Source: Lingula anatina (taxonomy: Eukaryota > Brachiopoda > Lingulata > Lingulida > Lingulidae). From it: 60,000 nt of DNA. Below are positions 50,901 through 60,000 of the stretch, one piece after another. The notes below the pieces were generated by a model. That model was given only the letters and a program-made list of their open reading frames with translations, made no database searches and was not told the origin of the DNA. A program made the position numbers and the translations under genes. Where the stretch lies: positions 365,607-425,606 of the forward strand of contig NW_019774847.1 in NCBI RefSeq assembly GCF_001039355.2, read 5' to 3'. Positions within the stretch are counted from its first letter, which is position 1. The number at the start of each line of letters is the position of its first letter.

Positions 50901-51721
50901 TGGGATAACAGGATAAGACTCTACTGTGATTATTTTGTCCTGACGTGCCATGATACTTTTCTGATGTCAACAATCTTCGTGTATTCTACTATTCTTGGCA
51001 TTCCATTCATTGCTAATATTTACAATTACAGATATTCGAAAATTATTTTGCAACGTCATTTTTCATTGAATTTTAAATGTATTATTCGAGTAATGTTACA
51101 TACATTTGAAATCCACATACCGCAAGTACAGTCATTTATCTATATAACTAACAGCCTCAGTATTCATGAAAAATAAAAAAAAAAACATAATGAATTTCAT
51201 AAGCATTTAACCGTGTGTTAGATGAACATACAAGAGGTCGTGGCGCTTGTTTTTATAGTCTTAACTCCCTCTTTTTTATATTTTTTTTCTATTTTTTTTT
51301 TTTCAAATATTTTGTCATAAGACAATCCACTATTTCAGAATGGCCTCTATATTGTTATTCTTCTTTTGAGATTGTACAGAGAAAGGCAATACGTACACGC
51401 CAGGAAGGTAGTGGGCAGACAACAGGAACTATTTGACCACTCAAGTATACGCTCATGGTTTACTAATTAAAGAAGGCAGGTAAAGAATATCTAATGGCAG
51501 CACTTACACATAAGTGTTGGCCTGCACGACACAAGTGAAATAATACATTGAAAAGAAAGAGAAGACTTGATATTAAATGGGGATAATGAGAATAAAACAA
51601 AAAATAAACAAAAAAGCAACAACTCAGCAAGAAAAAAATTTCATTTAAATTCATTTATAAGAATAAACCAAAACTAGTCAGGAACAGCACACCTTTTAAA
51701 CTCTGCTTCCTTGTAGAGACT

Positions 51722-51724
<3 letters not shown>

Positions 51725-51763
<39 letters not shown>
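51725..51763 (+). repeat. (GT)n microsatellite
   Basis: A perfect alternating GT run. Confidence 0.95.
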
Positions 51764-51764
<1 letters not shown>

Positions 51765-52623
51765 CAAGCTCTGGAAACCATGTTAGTCCGTCTTTATTGG
51801 CGTAATCCTTATCTTGACGTGTTCAAAGGAAGGTTCATGGTATTTTTCTGCCTTAGAAATATTTCTTATTTGTACAAATAACTAGTATCAATGCATCAAG
51901 GATATGCTTATTGCTTTAAATAATCAATAACTATTTTCTGTCATAATTTTGTTTTCACACGAACTTATTATCAAGGTAATATTTAGAACTTTGTGTAAAC
52001 TCAGATAATTATAGAAAAAAGTGGTCTAATGTATGTGTATATACTATGATCGTGCTTGAAGACCTAAGGAAAACATCAATTTTTCTTGCCTTGAATTTCA
52101 CTGATATTTATATAGTATTAAAACAGTGCGAAAAATAAAGATTATAATACAATATGACCTTTATTTTGGAACATCGTGTAAATTGGTGCAAAGTTAGCGA
52201 ATAATAACACTAATTTGAAGCAAATGTAAAAATAATCGGGGTTCACTTTTTTTTTTTTTTTTGCTACACACATATGGTAGAAGGCGCTTGATTACAATCC
52301 AGTCATACATGTCTTTTACAATCCCTGTGTGTTTAAGTGGCCATTGCAATACACGAGGGATAGGGTGGGAGGTTAGAGATGATCAAGCGTACACTTCCTG
52401 AACGCGTAGCTAAAAGTTTCTGATATCCCGACCGATTTGATGATGGCTATAGACTCTACCGGACACAGGTTGTGAGAATTGAGAACGACGCGTAAAAGTG
52501 AAATGGAATTATTTGATCAGTATTAGGTGACGACGTACGTCACGTCTCGCGCAACCTGAATGTACAACGATCACTTCCTCTTGCTACAGAATATTGATAA
52601 AACGTCCACAAAGCATTAATAAT

Positions 52624-52854
52624 TTAAACATTTGAAGGATTCAATTGGCTCGAAGATGAGAAGTTGTCTACAAGCAAAGCTTGAGTGATCTCACGTGCAA
52701 GATCTGTCGTTGCCTCGAGGAGAAGTTTTTTTATAAGTTCCGATAAGTATGCTCCTTCTTTTGGTCCATTTTGAACTTCAGTTACCATCACGAGTTTAGA
52801 GATTGCTGCCATGACAACGTGGGTACTTAAATCTTCGTATAGTTTTTTAACCAC
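52624..52854 (-). CDS. Unrecognised candidate terminal exon, 76 codons
   Basis: On the minus strand an acceptor-like CCATTTTAAG|GTG is followed by an open frame starting VVKKLYEDLSTHVV and ending in a stop at 52626-52624. The predicted peptide is amphipathic and helix-like (SELIKKLLLEATTDLAREI), with a balanced composition unlike the Ile/Phe/Lys-rich translations of the surrounding AT-rich DNA. I do not recognise a family. No upstream exon on this strand was identified within the window. It could be the last exon of a gene with a long intron, a decayed gene fragment, or chance. Confidence 0.35.
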   Translation of the reverse strand: MVKKLYEDLSTHVVMAAISKLVMVTEVQNGPKEGAYLSELIKKLLLEATTDLAREITQALLVDNFSSSSQLNPSNV

Positions 52855-55800
52855 CTTAAAATGGAAACATGATTTATTGATAAAAAATGAGCATGGTAGT
52901 CTAGGAATTTTCATTCAATAATTGATTTGTATATTTTTTTATTCATTCATATTAGCCGTTATTATATTCTTCTTTCAAAAAAAAAAAGAGTATAACTGAG
53001 AGAATCATTTTTTCTAGATTAGTTTTGATATGAAAAAGCTCTCCAAAACAAGCTGGCCACTTGAAGACGGCGAAAAGTTTTAAAGAGAAGTTTCGCCTCT
53101 AAGCAGTGAATCATTGAGATTGTAAAACCCCAAGTGGGTCTGCCCTCCACTTATTTCACTAGAACAATTTGTTAATTTCCCAGACTCGAGAAGTTCTAAG
53201 AGATCTTATCATGGTAAACAAAGAGGAAAATTAGAAAAATGTTTTACTGCCGCACGCGACCTCTTCAAATTAAGCCCACTTCTGGGCTGGTCTTCGCGAC
53301 TGGAGTACCGCAGCATTATCACCAGCGTTCATTAATTAGTAATTTTCTTTGTAATCTTTAGTAAATGTCCCGCAAAAGACTGGAAATCCATCTTTGTTTA
53401 CTGACAACTGGCGTTGATAAGATTTTTGGATAAAGGCTTTCATGTGTTAATTAAGAATACTTCGCTGACGAAACTTTATTCTAAGTCTTAGTTGAAGGGT
53501 ATGCAAATAAGGTCACGTGGGCACTTGTGGCATCATTCCTAGCGCGGCACGCGCCACAGTGTTTGCAAAACTTGAAGAGGGCTTTTTACGCAAGAAAATC
53601 ACTCAAAACAAAACTCTTCAGACCTCGCTCTCGGGCCATCTATTCTCTAGTATATGCAACTAATCAATTACTTTTGAAAATTGCCCATGTTTCTATAAAC
53701 AGGCACGTGTCTCTCTCGGCGTTCCTCCTTAAGGAAAAAAAGGATGCTGAAATCTAAAATATTAACACACAAATCAAGGTTGCAATTCAAGATAATATTT
53801 CTATCCTGACATTTATTATTGGGAACATATTCTCCTGTTCTCTTGAGATTTTTTTCCTCTGGAGACCCTGTTTGGCGTGAGAAGATCGTAAATAGGATTT
53901 AGTTATAGATGAATGTATTTTTTTTTTTTTTATGGACATATCAAATGGATTTACAAGAGTTATGAGATTATAAATAGCATTTTAATCATTTTACAATGTA
54001 GGGAGTGGTATTCATGTACCGATTACACTCGTGACAGGCGTTGTCTTCATCGTATATTATTTCTACTTTACTTCCCAATTTCTTGCATGTTATTTTACAA
54101 ATAAAAATTGAGAGGACCCTTTTTCTTATAAAAGATAAATAAAAACAAAATAAAGATAGAAAAGGGAAGACAAAGAAAACAAAATCGAAAAAATAAAACA
54201 CAACTTGCTATCCGTTTAGTTATCCGTTTCGATTTCGAAGTTGATATGTGACAGGCCGAGTTCATAATATCTGCATTGTTATTTAAAGCTATCCGGGGAA
54301 ACAAAATCAAATTATCAGGTTACGAAAGCAACATTTGTTCCAACGAAATTATGCTGCTATAAGGTCCTTTAGGTTGAATTGAGTGTCTGAAGATCTGAAG
54401 GGATAGGTAACAGTTTAGCTTTGGTCCATTGTGTGGCTACCCTGTCCGGGAAAATATTTATCTTAAACAGGTGGCAAGGGCCCACGTATCTGCACGAGGG
54501 TCACTTGAAACGGTAGAGTTTCCACTTAATTTGAGTGTCCATGTTACATAAGTTTGAATACAAATGAGATCTTACATTTTGAAGAATCTTGAATTAATCA
54601 CTGGAGATCAAAAACAACAGTGAGTTGAGAATATTTTAACGAATTTCAAACAGAACAGAATGGTGTAACAAATGTTGAAGAGAGTATGAGCCGCAGAGAC
54701 AGACGGGTCACCAGAACAAGTTGGCGCGTGTTCTTTATTTGACATTCACTTGCCCAGCGTCGCTGTGTATATTGTGCAGATTAGCAAGTCTCTATCGCAC
54801 AGCATCGCAGATCAAGATGGTTCGGTTACCTTGAATACCTTTGTCTAGGAAAATGGATAAGGGACTAAAATACATCTACTTCAATGGCGGGTTCTTGCTC
54901 AGTGTCACAACGGAGCAATTCTTTAGCCGCTGCGTGGCGCAGGTGTGAGATCTTCAATTCAAAATTAATTCCCTCATAACAACCTATAAGTAATTTGCCG
55001 GGAGATTAATCCCCCAATTAGAACCAAATTCGCAACTTCTACCCTGAAGATATTAGCAGGGAGAGTTAATCGCATCCTTTCCTTTCCACATGATCCGCCA
55101 TCGTATTATCACGACAGAGGCTGTCGCGTGTCATGGAGACTTGCCTGCTGTAAAATATGTGGTAAAATTTGAAAAGTATTCAGTGAAGTTTCCCCAATAA
55201 ACATTTTTGCGAGACAATTGGCGATAATGAAAAATATCTAAAAAGGCGAAATACAATCAAACTTATATCAGATGATTCCTTAAGATGCAGAATAGAAAGC
55301 CTAATGGAAAACAAGATTGAAAATGTATTTTGGAATCAGTATAGAAAGGAAAAATAGTCTGCTAAGGTACATGTAGGACTTCACCGGTGTACTGTTTGTG
55401 CTCGTCACGTCTATGCCTTCAGTGCTGTTATCGTTTGATTAAAATTTAAGCAAATAAACCTCATAAGACCCCGGGTTTAATAAGCACAAAGAAACCCATC
55501 TCCATAAAATCAACTTTCTACTTAAGGATAAATGGCCTCAAGGAAAAATTCTGCTCTTTACCGAAGCGATCCCCTATGTCACTTATCATCGTTTACCGCC
55601 TTAAAAACTAATCAGATGGATTTCTGCTCCACATCCCACGCATCCTAAAGCATGTGAAGGAGAAAGAGAGTTCACTCAGCACATTTTCACCACAATAAAA
55701 AAGGAAAATGTCGATAAGGACAATATTTTTAACAAAGGCAAACATACAAGGGAAAATGGATCAAAATAGTAAAAAAAACAAAAAAACAAATTTCAATATG

Positions 55801-56500
55801 AAATACAATTGATCAGCGTGATCCTTCTCGATGCATTTAGACGCACTGACTATTTTTTCTCTTTTTTGCCAGTGAAAGCGAAAATAGCTTCTTTCATTTT
55901 TTATGAAACACCACCTGAAATTTTGCGACGCAGCGCTTTTTTTCTGGAAAAGCGCTTGCACCTGCAACTCTACGCGGCGTCCCACCGCGGCTGTAATAGA
56001 AACCAGCAATTGTGGGTTCAACCGAGTGTAGATGGAACGCTAGGTTAGACAACGGTACAGGTGAAAACGCCAAAAAATTAAGAGAACAAAACCCAGAAGA
56101 GGATTCATGTACTTTGTATATTTTTTGCATCAAAATTAAATAGATGGTTGGCACCACGCCTAAGAGGGTTTGTTCCAGGTAAGACCCCTTAGATTATCCA
56201 GTTTTCACTAAGCAACGAGCCACACTTGCAATTCAGATGATAATTTGGATGCATAAATGGACTACGTTTTTTTATTTTGCACAGAGCTAATTGTTCTACT
56301 GTTTGGTACAACTGTCAGGATTTGATATAGGGTGGGGGCATCACAAGAGCGGTTTAAACTCCCATTAATACTTAAGTATCGTGTCATTCACATTTTGAAT
56401 TTCTTTTTGATATATCATTCTTATAACCATATAATTCGTAATTTTTATTATTTCAAAGTTATATGAAGCTATTTATGTACAAACCCCCCAAATATGTCAA
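52855..56500. other. Non-coding region
   Basis: No exon, RNA gene or mobile element that I can support. CCACTTGAA at 53057-53065 is a minus-strand match to the NK2 core. Confidence 0.5.
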
Positions 56501-57187
56501 ACAAGTGGCTTAACAAAACGTATAAAGGTTATTTCAAAGTGATAGGCCTACCTTATTCATTAACCACAGCAAGGCAGTGTTTTTGTGACTAATTTATTGT
56601 ACGTAATCAACATTATCTACATCAAACCTTAAAAATATATGATTTCTTTTGTAATGTTACTCACAAAAACCGAATATGACAGCAACTAATGTGCCAAAAA
56701 AGTTATCCTTAATTTGTCTTAAACTAATGTACAAGCTTTTCCCCCAACCAATCCTATCAATATAAAACTTGTACACCTGCCGTCTTACACAGATTTCATA
56801 ACTCTCCCATAAGAAAAATATTCACAAATTGTCACACTGACTTTTCAAAAATATGTTACAAGGCATTGGTTTTATATACAAATGATACTAAGTTTGCTCC
56901 ACTTTAAAAATACCTATAAATTTGCTGTTATAAGATTATGTAAAATGTAAAACAAGTTTCCTTTGCAGTTGACAGTTAATCTACAATTTTCAATACACAT
57001 TATCATATACCTCGACTTTCTCACACAGAACAGCACAGGATGTCCTTCGTAAATTTGAAATTTCAATATTTGAGGAATATATTTACAATAATAATACTAC
57101 TAATAATAAAAATTATAATACTTAGCAGTTCATTTTCAATGAAAAACTTTTCAAGTGAAGTGTCAAATGCTTTTTCTTCCCTGTTAC

Positions 57188-58244
57188 TTTATTTAAACTG
57201 AGGATTTGTATAAAAAAATAATTAAAGGAAGCTTTTTGTATCAAAAAGACCCAAATATTAATTCCTTTTGGAAAGTTTTGTTATTCTTTTTACAGTATTT
57301 TCCCATAGCAACAGAACTATTGTTTTCTAATCTTAATTTTTAGCAGTCACAACTCATAATCAATTTTTTTCATTCTCGTACACCAAAATACTCAGTTATA
57401 CACAAACAATACAATACAGCCATTTTAAAACATTAATAGTCAATATTTATCCATAACTAGACATTTTGTCAAGTACAAATATGAAAGGTTGACAAGCTGA
57501 GAGAGTGACTGTGGTTCAAGTGGTCACCATTCTATGTCCACTTCTCAGACAGGTGGTCAATACTCTGGACACTGATCGAGTGCTAGCCACAACAACACTC
57601 AGAGGAGAGCTAGGGAATGTACATCTCTCGATAATAACACAGGGATATCAGCAGAGAAGATGAAATTGAAAAGCATAATATTGAAAGAAAAAAGTAAAAT
57701 GCTGAATTTCTCCCACTGACCTAAAATCTAGAAATTTGCAAAAATTATGGAAACATCTTGCTCTTACCACAACACTGTTAACAAATTCTAGGCGAGTTAA
57801 AATTAATTCTATTGAACAGATATTTAAAAAATGCTGCCCAACTGAAAACCAATGTAAAGCAACAGTGCCACACCCCTCTGCAAAAATGTTTTGATAAACT
57901 TTACAGCAGCACTGAAAATTTTTCAACAGATCCGTTTCATATTCTGTAATCTAATTTGACTAGTTCCATGTATTTTTGTTATAAACCTGTTACATTCTCT
58001 AAAACAACTCTACAGATAGTCTTTGTAAATATCATGAAGCCATATCTTAAATCCAAATAATGTGCACCTTTTCACATTAAGGATAGTTCCTGAATACAGG
58101 AAAACATGAGGGAAATTAGTTTGTGCTTACCTTTTTGTTAAATTATGACAAAATGTGACAAAATGAGTCATGGGAGTTGACAGTACAGTTTTATCTAAAA
58201 ACAGAGCAAACACTAGACCAGAATAAAATAAGTAAATTGGTCCT
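57188..58244 (-). other. Possible 3' UTR of the Gly/Tyr-rich gene
   Basis: It follows the stop codon at 58247-58245 on the minus strand and runs to an AATAAA (minus strand, 57193-57188). No coding frame of note. Other AATAAA matches lie further on (for example 56599-56594), so the end is uncertain. Confidence 0.35.
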
Positions 58245-58301
58245 CTAATATCTCCTTTGGAAAGGAGGGGGTGGATATCCGCTTCTGCCCCCCTGGTCAA
58301 A
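58245..58301 (-). CDS. Terminal exon of the Gly/Tyr-rich gene
   Basis: The acceptor GTTTCAG|TTT is followed by 18 codons, FDQGGRSGYPPPPFQRRY, and TAG. The aromatic/Arg composition continues that of the upstream exon, which supports the join. Confidence 0.65.
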   Translation of the reverse strand, partial: FDQGGRSGYPPPPFQRRY

Positions 58302-59126
58302 CTGAAACATGACAAACACAAATTATTGATATAAACAGCAAATAAGCAGCAGAGCAAAAAATGACTACCTCTTATACAATTATCTTACTATTTCATCGAT
58401 TTGCTTGTGAGCTTGGATTTTACAGTAATTTTTTACATCTCATTACCACAACTATTTGCATTTCAAGAGATTTAAACTATTTTCACTAAAAATTTGCCCT
58501 TCCATCAAATTTTGATTCTATCTTAAAGACTACCAAAGTGGGGGAAAAAGAATCATATTAAGTAAATAGAACTTAACAAATCATATCAGAAATAAAAACT
58601 TGATTTATTAAGCCTTACCCTGCTCCTTCTGTCTTCAGGCCAGCCTCCCTGGCCACCTCTTTGTTGGTTTTGTTCATATGCATTTCTCTGTCCTTGCATA
58701 TTCCTCTGCCATGACTGGGGACCACTGCCATAGCCTCTCTGGTTACCATAGCTACCACCACCATGGCCTCCACGGTTACCATAACTTCCTTGACTACCAT
58801 AGCCTCCTTGACTACCATAACCCCCTTGTCTTCCATAGCCACCCTGACTGCCATAACCACCACTGTAATTTCATTGTAAAATTATTTTATTCACGGGAAA
58901 TATATTAAAAAAATAAATAATTAAAATTTTGAACATCACTGTTTTTTCTTTCTTTCTTCTTCTTTTTTTTTGTATGGGGGGGAGGGGTAGGGGGTGATTA
59001 TCAATACATATCTTACAGTCAACCTGGAAAATTAAAAGGAATGTACCAGCAAAAGTGAAAATATTTCTATTTTGGCTTACCCTTTTCCTTGGTGGCCATG
59101 GGACTGCCATCCACCTTGGTGTGGAC
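58245..59126 (-). CDS. Gly/Tyr/Gln-rich RNA-binding-type protein, C-terminal part (exons 59126-59081, 58862-58619, 58301-58245)
   Basis: Three minus-strand exons join in frame through GT-AG introns. They give a low-complexity C-terminus: GGWQSHGHQGKG, then repeats of GGYGSQ/GGYGRQ, then NRGGHGGGSYGNQRGYG, a Gln/Asn/Arg-rich part (NMQGQRNAYEQNQQRGGQGG), and the end FDQGGRSGYPPPPFQRRY before a TAG stop. Tyr-Gly-Ser-Gln repeats with scattered RG are typical of hnRNP A/B and FET-type RNA-binding proteins, where they drive self-association and RNA binding in the nucleus. No RRM is in the window, so the 5' exons must lie beyond the right edge and the exact family is open. Phases fit at both joins (GG|T = Gly; phase 0 into Phe). 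Confidence 0.7.
58619..58862 (-). CDS. Repeat-coding exon of the Gly/Tyr-rich gene
   Basis: The acceptor AATTACAG|T completes a Gly codon; then four successive GGYG(S/R)Q-type units and the Gln/Arg-rich segment follow, ending AGG|GTAAGG in phase 0. Confidence 0.75.
59081..59126 (-). CDS. Small 46-base exon of the Gly/Tyr-rich gene
   Basis: Acceptor ATTGTAG|GT and donor GG|GTAAGC bracket 46 bases reading PHQGGWQSHGHQGK plus split codons at each end. The composition and phase match the next exon. Confidence 0.65.
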
Positions 59127-60000
59127 CTACAATATAAAAAATAAAAATAAAACATGCCGTGGTATCCAAATAGGAAATAACCCACAAATAACCAATAAAA
59201 ATAAATAAAATAAATAGAAATATGTGTGTGTGTCACTTTGAACATGCTGTTCAAAACAGAAACCACAAAACTTGCTGTCAGGATATCTGTGGAAGAGGCA
59301 GTAAGTTAATCACAGCTAATGTTATATTAATCTTTGGGGATAACTTGTGTTAATATCAGAAAAAAATCCCTTCTATGCAACAGTAGCTTTCTCTTAATAT
59401 GAAAAGAGATAAATAATGTATCCTATAATTATAAATTATAACTGCAGCAAACACATTCAATATTGTTTAATCTAATGGCATGAAAACAAACAAAAACAAG
59501 AGATGAATGTGAAGTTTCAACATGACTGAACAAATCCATAACAACCTTTCTAATACAAACTTATGTCTGCTGCTACACATTTCAATATTGCATCATCAAA
59601 TCCTAATTAACTGATAAAAGATAGCACTTCAGACCTTAGTTCATTACAGTGCCTTTTAGAATATATATATATAAAATGTATATATTTGTTATAAAATGTC
59701 CTTCTTATCATAGTTGAATTCATTAAGTTTCTTGTGTTTCTGTTAAAACACTTGAGTGAACTTAGACATGACTAAGTGGTGAGGTGGGACTCTTAAACAT
59801 TGACACTGACAACTCTTTTAATGCACAGGATGCTAATATTCTAAAAATTTGGCCTTCAAAAAATATTTTTTGAACAAGGAGAGGCTTTGAAGCATGCTTA
59901 CACTTACTGAACACAAAATATAAAGTACAGATACCTCCCCTATGTAATTGATAGTACAGAACTCATTGTTTCATATTCCTTACAGATGTATTCATTCTCA
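59127..60000. other. Probable intron of the Gly/Tyr-rich gene
   Basis: AT-rich sequence upstream of the 46-base exon on the minus strand. No further exon could be supported before the window edge. Confidence 0.5.

Larger units (their letters stand above)
44421..52623. other. Intergenic region downstream of Nkx2.1
   Basis: No supported gene. It contains (TA)n at 47882-47952, (GT)n at 51725-51763 and homeodomain-core-rich patches such as 46205-46330 (TTAATTAA, TCAATTAAG, CACCTG E-box) and 46650-46720 (repeated GATTAATG-like cores), which are plausible but unproven enhancers. Confidence 0.5.

Noticed and set aside
58615-58863. Met/Val-rich frame over the Gly/Tyr repeat exon
   Set aside because: It is the wrong frame of the same strand; the splice sites and repeats support the GGYGSQ frame.
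1-60000. tRNA, rRNA, CRISPR arrays, bacterial operon signals, intact transposons or retroviral genes
   Set aside because: Looked for by eye on both strands; nothing with the needed structure or conserved motifs was seen.

Overview
This is an intron-rich, AT-rich animal (invertebrate bilaterian) genomic window. Long (AT)n, (CA)n and (CT)n microsatellites, GT-AG introns and about 50 kb of non-coding DNA around a few small homeobox genes are typical of a developmental-regulator locus. There are no bacterial-type operons, and I recognised no tRNA, rRNA, CRISPR array or intact transposon. The species cannot be named from the sequence. A homeobox gene of the Msxlx type, absent from the vertebrate gene sets I know, fits a hemichordate, echinoderm, cephalochordate or spiralian (for example a mollusc).

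Layout. Positions 2-3343 (+) hold the last three exons of an Msxlx-like homeobox gene, cut by the left edge. Positions 3485-18004 are intergenic. Positions 18005-20423 (-) hold a complete two-exon Nkx2.2 orthologue. Positions 20433-37763 are a 17 kb non-coding spacer between the divergently transcribed Nkx2.2 and Nkx2.1. Positions 37764-41023 (+) hold a complete two-exon Nkx2.1 orthologue. Its intron 3' half, homeobox exon and proximal 3' UTR are present a second time at 41414-43748, head to tail, joined through a single ambiguous base (n at 41413). This is either an unresolved second haplotype or a real tandem exon duplication. After a probable Nkx2.1 poly(A) signal at 44399, a mostly empty stretch holds one unrecognised 76-codon candidate exon (52624-52854, -). 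At the right edge, 58245-59126 (-) holds the last three exons of a Gly/Tyr/Gln-rich protein resembling the low-complexity tails of hnRNP/FET RNA-binding proteins. Its probable 3' UTR runs towards 57.2 kb.

How the genes fit together. The order Msxlx - Nkx2.2 - Nkx2.1 is the homeobox part of the 'pharyngeal gene cluster' known from deuterostomes (nkx2.1, nkx2.2, msxlx, pax1/9, slc25a21, mipol1, foxA). If the linkage is conserved, pax1/9 should lie beyond the left edge. Both NK2 proteins carry the expected modules in order: N-terminal TN/eh1 repressor motif, NK2 homeodomain with Tyr54, NK2-specific domain, and a C-terminal tryptophan.
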